Part shown: in pieces, positions 9,091-19,376 of the stretch
How positions within the stretch are numbered: position 1 is the first letter of the stretch
How the letters are laid out: each line of letters starts with the position of its first letter
DNA from: Candidatus Tokpelaia sp. JSC161
Lineage (GTDB): Bacteria; Pseudomonadota; Alphaproteobacteria; Rhizobiales; Rhizobiaceae
Length of the DNA stretch: 64,000 nt
Reading direction: 5' to 3'
Assembly (NCBI GenBank): GCA_003331105.1
Contig: QEND01000002.1
Span: 1 to 64,000 of the forward strand
The notes under the pieces: model-generated
What the model saw: only the letters and a program-made list of their open reading frames with translations
The model's database searches: none
Told to the model about the DNA's origin: nothing
Program-made: the position numbers and the translations under genes

Positions 9091-10410
9091 ATGATTCAAG
9101 CCTTACGTATTGGTATTGCAGGTCTTGGAACCGTTGGGAGTGCTGTCCTTCGCCTTTTTGATGAAAAAGCAAAAACACTAGCTCTCCGATGTGGTCGCCC
9201 CCTTAAAATTGTTGCCGTCAGTGCAAAAAACTTGAAACGAAAGAGAGGAATAGCAATCAATTCTTATAAATGGTATGACGACCCATTAAAACTCGCGTCT
9301 TCAGAAGAAATTGATGTTTTTGTTGAGTTAATGGGGGGAGAACAAGGAATAGCCTATCTTTCAGTCGAAAGAGCTCTTAAAACAGGTCACCATGTAGTAA
9401 CAGCGAATAAAGCACTTCTCGCTCATCAAGGAATAGCACTTGCTAAACTAGCAGAAAGTAAAGGATTGCTCTTAAATTTCGAAGCAGCTGTTGCCGGTGG
9501 AATCCCGATTATCAAACTACTACGAGAATCCTTCAGTAGCAATAGAATCTCACGTGTCTACAGCATTTTAAATGGAACATGTAATTATATTCTCACCCGC
9601 ATGAGAGATCAAGGTCTTTCTTTCGAACAATGTCTGAAAGAAGCACAAAATCTCGGGTATGCTGAAGCAGATCCAACATTGGATATAGAAGGAAATGATA
9701 CAGCACATAAGCTTGCACTTCTTACAAGTCTTGCTTTCGGAACAGTGATTATGCTAGACGATATCTACATTAAAGGAATTAGAAATATATCTCTAGAAGA
9801 TATTCGTGCTGCAGATGAACTAGGCTACCGTATTAAACTATTAGGAGTCACAATAAAAAGCGACACAGGAATCGAACAGCGTGTACAACCAACAATGGTC
9901 CCAACATCATCTATGATCGCGCAGGTCAATGGAGTTACAAATGCTATAGCTATTGAAAGCGACCTCATAGGAAAATTATTCCTTTCTGGAGCTGGGGCAG
10001 GTGGGAATCCTACAGCTTCTGCTATTCTCAGTGACATTACCGATATTGCTATCTTTTCCCAAATCACTGCTCAAAATATACCAGTTTTCGGAAGACCTAC
10101 AAACATCTTAAAACCTTATAAAAAATCAGCAATATCTCCCAATTCAACTGGGTATTTTATACGTTGTTCAGTTGATGATTGTACAGATCTTTTTTCTTTT
10201 ATCGCTCAGGAACTCGCAAAAAATCATATATCCCTCAAAACAATTATTCAAAAGTCTCTTTCTGACAACAAATCTAAACCTAAACAAACCATCCTACTCA
10301 TCACACATCAAACCAGTGAATTCGCTATATACAAAGCCTTCAACACTCTTATGCAAAATGGAACAATAGTGAATAAACCGCAGATCATTAGAATTGAAAG
10401 CCCTGTATAA
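9091..10410 (+). CDS. hom: Homoserine dehydrogenase
   Basis: A 439-residue enzyme that reduces aspartate semialdehyde to homoserine, on the way to threonine and methionine. It shows the NAD(P) loop GLGTVGSAV near residue 10, TANKALLA near 104, the catalytic-domain signature ILNGTCNYILTRM near 158 and ADPTLDIEGNDTAHKLALL near 191. The last 90 residues fit an ACT regulatory domain, allowing feedback control by threonine as known in the family. Start ATG is 1 bp after the aminotransferase stop. Confidence 0.95.
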   Translation: MIQALRIGIAGLGTVGSAVLRLFDEKAKTLALRCGRPLKIVAVSAKNLKRKRGIAINSYKWYDDPLKLASSEEIDVFVELMGGEQGIAYLSVERALKTGHHVVTANKALLAHQGIALAKLAESKGLLLNFEAAVAGGIPIIKLLRESFSSNRISRVYSILNGTCNYILTRMRDQGLSFEQCLKEAQNLGYAEADPTLDIEGNDTAHKLALLTSLAFGTVIMLDDIYIKGIRNISLEDIRAADELGYRIKLLGVTIKSDTGIEQRVQPTMVPTSSMIAQVNGVTNAIAIESDLIGKLFLSGAGAGGNPTASAILSDITDIAIFSQITAQNIPVFGRPTNILKPYKKSAISPNSTGYFIRCSVDDCTDLFSFIAQELAKNHISLKTIIQKSLSDNKSKPKQTILLITHQTSEFAIYKAFNTLMQNGTIVNKPQIIRIESPV

Positions 10411-10443
10411 TCACCTCATGCTGACAAAAAAAATATAAAAAAT

Positions 10444-12293
10444 ATGCTTGATCAACCTATAAAAAAAAAAGACCTTACTTTCTCGATGTCAATTGCTCAG
10501 TAACAGGAAAAAGCTGGCATGATAGGCATACCCAGACTACTCTGAAAAACGCTTTAGCTATTACACAAAAATATGGTTTTTCTGATATCCTTTCCCGAAT
10601 TCTCTCTGCCCGCGGCATTGATCAAATGGATGCTGTCAATTTTATTAATCCAAGCTTACGCAACTTAATGCCAGATCCTTTATCTTTCACAAACATGCAA
10701 GAGGCCGCTTCGCGTATAATAGAAGCATATTTAAAAAAGGAGCAAGTAGCAATTTTCGGTGACTACGACGTAGATGGAGCCTGTAGTTCAGCAATTTTAT
10801 CCCTTTTTTTTAAAAAAATAGGTGTAAAACATGATATCTATATCCCAAACCGTATAACAGAAGGATATGGACCAAACACGACAGCTATACGCAATCTGAT
10901 TAGAAAAGGTGCTCGCCTTATCATAACAGTTGACTGCGGCGCTAACAACACTGCAGTTCTTAGTCGTGCATGTCAGGAAGGTGCTGATATTATCGTATTA
11001 GATCATCATACAGTGTATCGAAATACTTTACAAAGCATGGATTGGGTACAAGTAAACCCAAATAGACCAGATGATCTATCAGGACAAGGACATTTATGTG
11101 CAGCTGGTGTTGTCTTTATAACGCTCGCTGCTGTTTCTCGTCAATTAAAAAATAAACAATGCAAGAATATTCCAGATCTTCTAGACTATCTTGATCTTGT
11201 CGCACTTGCTACAATTTGTGATATCGTCCCGCTTCAAGGTGTCAACCGTGCTTTTGTATCAAAAGGCTTAGAAGTCGCTCATAACATGAGAAACATAGGA
11301 CTTACTGCTCTTGCTCAAGCTTCCTGTATAAGAGAACCACTCAACACATTTCATCTTGGTTATCTTTTAGGACCACGCCTTAATGCAGGTGGACGGATCG
11401 GGAACCCTGCTCTAGGAGCAAAGCTCCTGATTTCTGATAATTATATGGAAGCTAGAACACTTGCAACACGACTGAATGAACTCAATCAAAACCGGAAAGA
11501 GATGGAAACAGATCAAGTGAATCAGGCAGAAATACAAATTGCTAATGAAATTCAAGGAAACAACAACATTTCAGATATTCTTATTGCAAGTGGGCCTTGG
11601 CATCCAGGAATTGTTGGTTTAATTGCCGCACGGCTTAAAGAACGATTTAACCGACCAGCATTAGCAATTGCTATAACAAAAAATGGAATAGGAATAGGAT
11701 CTGCGCGATCAATAGCTGGAATTAATATCGGAGATATGATTTCTTCTGCTCTTTCTGAAGGAGTATTAGAAAACGGAGGTGGACACGCTATGGCAGCAGG
11801 CTTAACTATTAATGCTCAAAAAATTAATCAGCTAAAAATATGGTTTACAGAACATATGACTAAAATAAAACACCCGTGGCAAAATCATTCAGTTCTGCTA
11901 ATTGATGGGATCCTTTCAGCTGATAGCATTACAAAAGAACTGATCAAAAACTTAGAAAAAGGGGGACCATACGGCACTGCTAATGAATCACCTATTTTTG
12001 TCCTACCATACCATAAATTAGTTGATGTCCGAAAAATAGGAATAGAACACATCAGTGTCTCTCTTGCTAAATCAGATCAGAAAATTCTTAAAGGAATTGC
12101 CTTTCGGGCCTTAGATACAGCACTTGGTGACTTCCTACTTGCAAAGCGAATGCGTACTATTCACGTAGCCGCTCGTTTGATGCTCAATTCCTGGAATGGA
12201 AAGATAACACCACAAATTCATATTTGTGATGCAGCAGAACCCTTTTCTAAACCACCTCATCCAGGATTTAAATCCTCTATTTCCTATCACTAA
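10444..12293 (+). CDS. recJ: Single-strand DNA exonuclease RecJ, frame broken near the 5' end
   Basis: A DHH-family 5'-3' exonuclease used in recombination and repair. Motifs are FGDYDVDGACSSAIL, VDCGANN, LDHHT, then HPGIVGLIAARLKERFNRP and GGGHAMAAG. The uninterrupted frame starts only at ATG 10626. Upstream codons in the same frame, RPYFLDVNCSVTGKSWHDR onward, match the normal RecJ N terminus, but there is no ATG, GTG or TTG to start them. The natural start, ATG 10444, is out of frame by one base across an A10 run at 10461-10470. One added A gives about 616 residues. Confidence 0.85.
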
Positions 12294-12546
12294 TCATTTC
12301 CAAACGCGCTTCAAGTCCTTTTATACGTTCTTTAAGTTCCTCATGATCAATCCGAACTTTTGAAACCATTAGCTTCACAACATCAAACTCTTCACGTGGG
12401 ACAAGATCAAGTCTATTTAAAAAACGCTCTATTTGACAACGACAAATGACTTCCAGTTCTCGCCGTAATCCTTTCGCTAAACCTAAAGCATTCATCATCA
12501 AACAGGAAAGTTCATCTAAAATACGATTTGATTTATCACTCCTCAT
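12277..12546 (-). CDS. ubiK: Ubiquinone biosynthesis accessory factor, UbiK/BMFP family
   Basis: An 89-residue helical protein with the BMFP layout: an amphipathic N-terminal helix (ILDELSCLMMNALGLAKGLRREL) and a C-terminal coiled coil (EELKERIKGLEARLEMI) preceded by VPREEFDVVKLMV. In Escherichia coli UbiK binds UbiJ and supports aerobic ubiquinone synthesis; membrane fusion activity has also been reported. It overlaps the recJ 3' end by 17 bp on the opposite strand and is divergent from lgt. Confidence 0.85.
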   Translation of the reverse strand: MRSDKSNRILDELSCLMMNALGLAKGLRRELEVICRCQIERFLNRLDLVPREEFDVVKLMVSKVRIDHEELKERIKGLEARLEMISDRK

Positions 12547-12698
12547 ACTCTATCCTCTTCTTCATAAGATACATTTCTGGTTCTTGAGAATACCAAATTC
12601 ATTTAAAATCTTATCCTTTTTAGGAACATAGATATTTCTCCTTTCTATGATTCTATTCTATAAAATAGTCTTCTACAAGATTTTATAGGGATAGCATT

Positions 12699-13529
12699 AT
12701 GTATACCGCTTTGCCTTTTCCAAATATTAACCCTATTCTTTTAAGAATAGGTCCTTTCAAACTACATTGGTACGGACTTTGCTACGTCCTAGGTATATTA
12801 TTCGCTTCCTTATACGGAAAACATCTGTTGAAAAAGCATTCTCTCTGGAAACATAATTCTGCACCCATGCAACCTGAAAAATTAGATGATTTTATCATCT
12901 GGGCTACAATAAGCATTATACTCGGTGGACGGCTTGGCGAAATCATATTTTACAACCCTTCCTACTATTTTTCAAACCCTAAGCAAATGATCGCTGTATG
13001 GAATGGCGGAATGTCTTTTCATGGAGGGTTCCTCGCTACAAGCATTGCTATGCTTTTATTTGCAAAAAAAAACAAAATTAGCATATGGGGCATATTTGAT
13101 ACTGTCGCAGCTGGCGTTCCAATCGGATTAGGCCTTGTACGTATTTGCAATTTTATTAACTCTGAGCTTTTTGGTCGCATTACAACAATACCCTGGGCAG
13201 TTTATTTTCCTAATGGTGGTCTTGATGAAACAGGAAAATTAGTTGGACGACATCCTAGTCAAATTTATGAAGCAATCCTTGAAGGATTCGTTCTATTTCT
13301 CCTTCTTTTTTTTCTTATCTTTTACCTAAAAGCTTTAAAAAAACCTGGACTCGTCTCTGGAAGTTTTATACTAGCATACGGCGTTTTTCGATTTTTTGTA
13401 GAATTTTTCCGAGAACCAACTATCTCTTACGTAGCAGGACACTGGTTAACTATGGGGATGTTCCTTTCAGGACCAATGATTATAATCGGTCAAGCAATAG
13501 TAATACGAGCTATAACTCAAAATAAATAA
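12699..13529 (+). CDS. lgt: Prolipoprotein diacylglyceryl transferase
   Basis: A 276-residue polytopic inner-membrane enzyme that moves diacylglyceryl onto the lipobox cysteine of prolipoproteins, such as the LptE encoded in this window. Family features are [15 protein letters not shown] near 24, [11 protein letters not shown] near 76, MSFHGGFLA near 105 and [12 protein letters not shown] near 186. The Lgt signature, usually RxGNFIN, reads [14 protein letters not shown] near residue 147, so a usually conserved glycine is a cysteine. It precedes the MidA gene by 11 bp, probably one transcript. Confidence 0.93.
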   Translation: MYTALPFPNINPILLRIGPFKLHWYGLCYVLGILFASLYGKHLLKKHSLWKHNSAPMQPEKLDDFIIWATISIILGGRLGEIIFYNPSYYFSNPKQMIAVWNGGMSFHGGFLATSIAMLLFAKKNKISIWGIFDTVAAGVPIGLGLVRICNFINSELFGRITTIPWAVYFPNGGLDETGKLVGRHPSQIYEAILEGFVLFLLLFFLIFYLKALKKPGLVSGSFILAYGVFRFFVEFFREPTISYVAGHWLTMGMFLSGPMIIIGQAIVIRAITQNK

Positions 13530-13540
13530 CATAACAAACT

Positions 13541-14616
13541 ATGATACCTTTAGAAAAAAAAATAATACAGATGATTTCTAAAAAAGGACCAATTCAGATC
13601 AGCGAATATATGAAAATCTGCATGACAGATCCAGAACATGGCTATTATCAAACAAGAAAACCATTTGGCTTAGAAGGCGATTTCACTACGGCACCTGAAA
13701 TCAGTCAAATATTTGGAGAAATAATCGCTATTTGGGTCATTAGTACATGGAGACAAATGAGTAAGCCACCATATTTTCTTCTTTGTGAAGCAGGTCCTGG
13801 CAGAGGTACATTGATGGATGATATTTTACGCTCTCTTAAAAAGCTAGTTCCAGAATTTCTAGAATCTGCCAAAATTATCCTTATTGAAAAGAGCACAAGA
13901 CTGATAGAAATTCAAAAAAAAAACTTTTTCCACATAGTCTCAACCTACAATGGCTTAGAAATTTCATAGAGATTCCTAATCATCCCTTAATATTCATTGC
14001 TAATGAATTCTTCGATGTATTACCCATTAATCAATATCTATTCAGAAACGGAATCTGGAAAGAACGAATGGTTTCTCTTGATCATAATGGGAGATTATGT
14101 ATCTCCTCCTCTCCCTTAAGCAGTCTACCCTTAGAAATAAAGTCACTCAAAAAAATAAAGGAAGGACACATCATCGAGCTATCACCCGCTCGTCTTCAGC
14201 TTACTAAAAACATTAGTGATCATATTTTTAAAAACAGTGGAGCCGCCCTCATTATCGACTATGGAGAGATTGAAGGGAGTGGAGATACTTTCCAAGCGAT
14301 GTCAAAACATCAATTTTGCGATCCATTAAAAAATCCAGGAACTTCTGATCTCACATCACATGTAGATTTTTCTACGCTTATCAAAAGCGCCCACCAAGCA
14401 GGTTGCTATGCAGCAATACTCACACAAGGAGAATTTCTCATAAAAAATGGCCTTATTCAAAGGGCAGACAAACTTTGTGAAAAGAAAAGCAAAGCTTTTC
14501 GCAAAAAAACCATAGATGAGATCGAACGCCTTGCCGCTCCTAATCAAATGGGACAACTTTTCAAAACCCTTTGTATCAGCAATCCTCACAGCACTATGTT
14601 CCCTTTTTTTTATTAA
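13541..14616 (+). pseudogene. MidA/NDUFAF7-type SAM-dependent arginine methyltransferase, frameshifted
   Basis: Two abutting reading frames make one DUF185 protein. The first (13541-13969) has the N-terminal family signatures ISEYMKICMTDPEHGYYQT, GDFTTAPEISQIFGE and CEAGPGRGTLMDDILR. The second frame continues IFIANEFFDVLPINQY and runs to 14616 with a later ATG at 14068. They join at an A10 run (13914-13923). With eleven A the frame is open from start to end, about 358 residues. The mitochondrial homologue methylates a complex I subunit during assembly. As called the gene is split; see the finding on A10 runs. Confidence 0.85.
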
Positions 14617-14722
14617 TAAAGTCTCATAAAATAACAAAAAAACAGTCTCCAATCATTTACAGACTTGCAATATTCAACTAAAAAAAGATTTGCGAAATGA
14701 TAGTCAGAGGATTCTACCTCCC

Positions 14723-15652
14723 ATGAAGTTTTTCTGCGGTAACTCTAATCCCTGTCTAGCAGAGGATATAGCACACTATCTTAGTCTTTCTCTCGGAAAA
14801 GCTTCCGTAAGACGTTTTGCTGATCAAGAAATTTTTGTTGAAATCCATGAAAATGTTCGTGGAGAAGATGTTTTTATTCTACAGTCAACATCTTACCCAA
14901 CCAATGACAATTTAATGGAACTTTTAATCATGATTGATGCCGTAAGGCGTTCTTCTGCTCGGAGAATTACAGCTGTGATCCCTTATTTTGGATACGCGAG
15001 ACAAGATCGTAAACCTGGACCACGTACCCCTATTTCTGCAAAGCTCATTGCAAATTTGATTACTGGTGCAGGCGCTAATCGTGTTCTAACACTTGACCTT
15101 CATGCTGGACAAATACAAGGTTTTTTTGATATACCAACAGATAATTTGTATGCTGTTCCAGTTATCAGCCGTGATATCAAAATGCATTACTCAACGAAAA
15201 ACGTTGTTGTTGTCTCTCCAGATGTAGGAGGAGTTATTCGCGCTCGTGCACTTGCAAAACGTATTGATTCGTTATTAGCTATCGTCGATAAGCGAAGAGA
15301 GCGGCCTGGAGAATCTGAAGTCATGAATATTATCGGGAACGTCATGGAAAAAGATTGTCTATTATTTGATGATATCGTTGATTCAGCTGGCACATTATGT
15401 AATGCTGCCGAAGCCCTTCTAAAAAAAGGTGCAAAAAGTGTAACCGCTTACATCACACATGGTGTGCTTTCGAAAGGTGCACTTGCACGTATTAACGAAT
15501 CAAAACTTAAAGAATTAGTCATTACCGATTCAATTCAACCTATAGACGATGTGAAAAGAGGAAAGATTCGTATTCTTTCTATTGCTAGCTTAATTGCAGA
15601 AGCAATTTTACGCACTGCAAAAGAAGAATCAGTCTCGAGTTTATTTAACTAA
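14723..15652 (+). CDS. prs: Ribose-phosphate pyrophosphokinase (PRPP synthetase)
   Basis: A 309-residue cytoplasmic enzyme making PRPP from ribose 5-phosphate and ATP for nucleotide, histidine, tryptophan and NAD synthesis; the window's nadC consumes PRPP. It starts [17 protein letters not shown] and has [18 protein letters not shown] near 99, [18 protein letters not shown] near 167 and the PRPP-binding loop [17 protein letters not shown] near 216. An in-frame TTG at 14690 would add 11 residues with no similarity to the family, so ATG 14723 is chosen. Confidence 0.96.
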   Translation: MKFFCGNSNPCLAEDIAHYLSLSLGKASVRRFADQEIFVEIHENVRGEDVFILQSTSYPTNDNLMELLIMIDAVRRSSARRITAVIPYFGYARQDRKPGPRTPISAKLIANLITGAGANRVLTLDLHAGQIQGFFDIPTDNLYAVPVISRDIKMHYSTKNVVVVSPDVGGVIRARALAKRIDSLLAIVDKRRERPGESEVMNIIGNVMEKDCLLFDDIVDSAGTLCNAAEALLKKGAKSVTAYITHGVLSKGALARINESKLKELVITDSIQPIDDVKRGKIRILSIASLIAEAILRTAKEESVSSLFN

Positions 15653-15802
15653 CTCATATAACTCCTCCACACTAGACAGAGAATTGATTTTATGAACTAC
15701 TTTTACGAAACATTTCATTTCAACAAAATCATCTATCTAAACTTAAAATTACCATAAAAAAAACATCTTTTAAAAAAGAAAGTAAGATAGCAGATCATTT
15801 TA

Positions 15803-18403
15803 ATGGGACAAACTAAGATGTTCACTATGCAATCTTCATTCACAAAAAATATCCCATATCATCTTCTTGTTTCAAAAATAGCACTTGCAACGCTTATCAT
15901 TGGCCATTCCGATGCTTTTTGCATGCATGTAGAACATGATGTAGAAAATATTACATCCTACCACAACGCAAATAAAAAGATTCATCCAATTGATAGTATG
16001 CATCTCTTAGATATAGATCATAATTACTCTCTCCAGCGAGACGGAGATGATAGTTCCGATCATAATATTATTGTTCGCGGAGAAACAAATGATGACATAT
16101 TCGGTGGAGAGAGCATAGGACGTGAAGATCTAATCTCTTCTAGCGATATAGCTCTTGTTTCTAGCAGAGGTGGAAATGTTTCAAATAATACTGTGATCAT
16201 GAGCGATAACGCGACTATTACACATAATCTTTATGGGGGATATAGTGAAGGCCATAGTGACATCATAAACTCTAGCACAAGTACTGTCTTGAATAAAGGT
16301 GGGAATACCTATCAAAACAATGTTAAAATTAGTGACAGCACAATCAACAACGATGTATATGGCGGCTATAGTCTTAGCTGGAGCTATTTAGATAATTCAA
16401 GCTCTAAAGAGACTTATGGGACAGGCGGGGATGTCTACAGAAATAGCCTCAACATTACAAAAACTTCTATTAAACACAACGTTTACGGCGGATATAGTCA
16501 GGGGTTTGGCTATCTTGTCAACTCAAGTACAGATACTTTATCCGAAAAAGGAGGAAACGTTTCTAACAACACTGTCACTCTAAATGATAGTTTCATAAGC
16601 AACAACGTTTACGGCGGATATAGTAGTGGCTATAGTTATATCGATAATTCTAGCTCTAAAGAGACTGATAGTACAGGTGGCAATGTATCAAATAACAACG
16701 TAAATATTAGGAATACTACCATTGAACAAAACGTTTATGGCGGATATAGCGAGAGTTATGGATACATTGATAAATCCAGCACATATAGGATGTCTGCTAT
16801 TTCTGGAAACAGTTCAAGAAATCACGTGACTATCAGTGATGGGGCAAGGGTCAAAGGAAATATTTACGGTGGATATACTATAGCCTACGGAACAGGAAAA
16901 TATCCTAATTCATCCTCTTTTATAGGTGGCTCTGCAACTCAAAACATAGTTACATTAATCGGCGATAAAATTACTATTAACGGTGATATCTACGGAGGAT
17001 TCAGCAGAGGAGAGAACGGTATCGGAGATATGTTTTCTGGCAATAGACTCAACCTTCAAGAATTTAGAGGAACTGTTAACGGTATTCATAATTTTGAGTA
17101 TTATAACTATATCCTTCCAAAAGATGTTATCAATGGAATGACATTAATCAAAATCCATGGAAATGAAGCTGTTGATCTTTCTAAGACAAAACAGAGTGTT
17201 GGCATGGTAAACGATGGAAATCGTCTGAATGTCGGAGATAAAATTATTCTCATTGACAAGGTAACAAATGCTCCAGATTATTCTCATTTAACTGTCAACC
17301 AAGGATTCTTTACTATTTATGACGTGAGCCTCAGACAAGAACAAGAAGGAGATCATCCTGCTTATATTCTGAGAGTGAACGGAAACCATTCTGACGATGT
17401 TTCTGGCAATCCAGCTGGCCATTTAAATCCCATTTCAAATGCTTTTTCGGAAGGACGAGCTGCTGGCGTCACTTTTATTAACCAAGGAAGTGATTTTATC
17501 GCAGACTACGGAGTTCAGACGGCACAATCCATCCTTCAAGAAAATAAAAATAGTTTCATACCCTTTCTCATTACAAATAGCAGTTCATCCCATTATGGAA
17601 CAAATCCCTATTTTAATCTTCAAGGCTTCAATCTAGCCGCAGGCCTTGCTGCAGGACACCGACTAGAAAACGGAAATACAATAACATTAGGTTCTTTTTT
17701 TGAAAATGGACAAAGCAAGTACAATAGCTCCAACAGAATCCTATCTACTCCTGTTCAGAGTAGCGGAAATATAGACTATCTCGGAACCGGTATATTATTT
17801 CGTATAGCTTTCGCTGGAACAGAATTCAAAAAAAACAATAATAATTCACTAAGCGGTCTCTACATCGACACGTCAATGCGAACAGGTCAAGCTAAACTAG
17901 ACTTTTTTAGTCGCGATATAATAGACGGAGAAGGGTATCGTGGCCGTTACAATAGTAAAACAATTTATTACAGCCTACACAGCGAAATCGGTTATATCTT
18001 CAATTTAACTGAGAAACAACTTCTTGATATTTATAGCCGTGCCCTCTTGACAGAAATCAACGGAGATACGGTAGTTATCGGTCAGGATAGACTCCACTTT
18101 AATCCTTTTAAAAGCAAGCGTCTACGAATAGGATCACGATACACTTATAGTTATAATAAAACATTTACCCCCTATTCTGGGATAGCTTATGAGCACGAGT
18201 TTAAAGGTGATATCAACGCAGATGCTTATGGCTTCACTCTCAATAGACCATCTCTCAAAGGAAATACAGGTGTTTTAACATTTGGGTTTACCTTAAAGCC
18301 CATAGAAGCAAAGGCAGCTTTGAGCATTGATATCAGTGCAGACGCTTATATCGGAGCTCGGAAAGGAAGTAGCGGTACATTTAAAATAAATTATGCTTTC
18401 TAG
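15803..18403 (+). CDS. Type V autotransporter with eight 42-residue GGYS repeats
   Basis: An 866-residue protein that matches autotransporter architecture. A long N-terminal region (about 1-50) with the hydrophobic stretch LLVSKIALATLIIGH acts as signal peptide. The passenger has repeats centred on [LVI][YF]GG[YEF][ST] at residues 99, 143, 185, 227, 269, 311, 354 and 396, mostly 42 residues apart. Each unit contains a GGN-x-NN-x-V-x-I strand and turn suited to a beta-helix. Residues from about 575 form the outer-membrane barrel, ending in alternating aromatics and a terminal phenylalanine (KINYAF). Probably a surface adhesin; no catalytic motif is seen. Confidence 0.85.
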   Translation: MGQTKMFTMQSSFTKNIPYHLLVSKIALATLIIGHSDAFCMHVEHDVENITSYHNANKKIHPIDSMHLLDIDHNYSLQRDGDDSSDHNIIVRGETNDDIFGGESIGREDLISSSDIALVSSRGGNVSNNTVIMSDNATITHNLYGGYSEGHSDIINSSTSTVLNKGGNTYQNNVKISDSTINNDVYGGYSLSWSYLDNSSSKETYGTGGDVYRNSLNITKTSIKHNVYGGYSQGFGYLVNSSTDTLSEKGGNVSNNTVTLNDSFISNNVYGGYSSGYSYIDNSSSKETDSTGGNVSNNNVNIRNTTIEQNVYGGYSESYGYIDKSSTYRMSAISGNSSRNHVTISDGARVKGNIYGGYTIAYGTGKYPNSSSFIGGSATQNIVTLIGDKITINGDIYGGFSRGENGIGDMFSGNRLNLQEFRGTVNGIHNFEYYNYILPKDVINGMTLIKIHGNEAVDLSKTKQSVGMVNDGNRLNVGDKIILIDKVTNAPDYSHLTVNQGFFTIYDVSLRQEQEGDHPAYILRVNGNHSDDVSGNPAGHLNPISNAFSEGRAAGVTFINQGSDFIADYGVQTAQSILQENKNSFIPFLITNSSSSHYGTNPYFNLQGFNLAAGLAAGHRLENGNTITLGSFFENGQSKYNSSNRILSTPVQSSGNIDYLGTGILFRIAFAGTEFKKNNNNSLSGLYIDTSMRTGQAKLDFFSRDIIDGEGYRGRYNSKTIYYSLHSEIGYIFNLTEKQLLDIYSRALLTEINGDTVVIGQDRLHFNPFKSKRLRIGSRYTYSYNKTFTPYSGIAYEHEFKGDINADAYGFTLNRPSLKGNTGVLTFGFTLKPIEAKAALSIDISADAYIGARKGSSGTFKINYAF

Positions 18404-18430
18404 TTCTAGAAAAAAGGAAAAAGCAAACAC

Positions 18431-19270
18431 TTGATCGAACCATATCAGTATTGCTTAAATTTTTTACAAAAAAATGATTACGATCACTATATTTCTGTTC
18501 TATTAGCCCCGAAAAACAAACGCAAGGATCTCGCTGCATTATACGCTTTTAACCTAGAACTTTTCAGAATAACTCATACTCTCAAAGAGCCTCTTATCAG
18601 TGAAATTCGCTTGCGCTGGTGGCACGATACTATCGAAAAAGGTCAAACAGGAAGTCCACTCGTTACAGCTTTACTCAAGAGTATCAAGCGCCATAGCCTG
18701 CCTGTAGAAGTATTCTTACATATTTGCGAAACAAAAATTCTCAGCTTATATGATCATACAATTCTAAACTATAAGGATCTTGAAAACTATTACTATAATA
18801 CAGAATCATTAACTATTCAACTTGCCTGTCAAATTCTTGAATCTAAAGAGATTTCTGCATGCATAAAACCATCACTTCATGCCGGGGTCGCGCAAGGATT
18901 AAAAAACCTTATACGATACCTACCCATAGGAATTCAACAGAGGAAACAAATCATTCTTCAAGCTATTCTACAAGAGGAAAAGGAAAAATATAGAATGCAT
19001 ACTCAGACAACAGAGATTCCATATTCTCAAGTAACTTCAATGATCTTTGCTTTAACATCAAAACATTACAAATCTTTTATAGAAGCTATAGAAACAACAC
19101 AAAACCTTAGAAGAGGTGCCTTTTTACCAATTGCTATCATTCCTTTTTATTTAAATACAATCAAGAAAATAGGAAAAAAAATTTTTGAACCCACGCTAAA
19201 ACTCTCTCATCTACATCGTCAATTTTTACTCATCCGTAGCGCATGGACAGGAAAATTTCCATCATATTGA
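18431..19270 (+). CDS. Squalene/phytoene synthase-family protein, NDUFAF6-like
   Basis: A 279-residue helical protein of the isoprenoid synthase fold. It has the N-terminal family segment LAALYAFNLELFRI near 34 and IRLRWWHDTIEK near 58. The aspartate-rich catalytic motifs of true squalene or phytoene synthases are missing: the second site reads QGLKNLIRYLPIGIQQRK. This is the pattern of NDUFAF6-like proteins, linked to complex I assembly in mitochondria. No carotenoid or hopanoid genes are nearby. The start is a TTG at 18431 behind a purine-rich AAAAAAGGAAAAAG. Confidence 0.75.
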   Translation: MIEPYQYCLNFLQKNDYDHYISVLLAPKNKRKDLAALYAFNLELFRITHTLKEPLISEIRLRWWHDTIEKGQTGSPLVTALLKSIKRHSLPVEVFLHICETKILSLYDHTILNYKDLENYYYNTESLTIQLACQILESKEISACIKPSLHAGVAQGLKNLIRYLPIGIQQRKQIILQAILQEEKEKYRMHTQTTEIPYSQVTSMIFALTSKHYKSFIEAIETTQNLRRGAFLPIAIIPFYLNTIKKIGKKIFEPTLKLSHLHRQFLLIRSAWTGKFPSY

Positions 19271-19376
19271 CATGATGGTTCTTCTAACTAATCTGTAATA
19301 TTTTTTTGTAGCGATTTCAGCTTATATTCAATATAATGTTACTTAATGCTCAAATACGACAATATGAGGTTTATCA

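Noticed and set aside
16229..17000. Regular 126-bp periodicity could suggest a CRISPR-like or satellite array
   Set aside because: The period is in frame with an autotransporter passenger, units are divergent and there are no short identical repeats with unique spacers.
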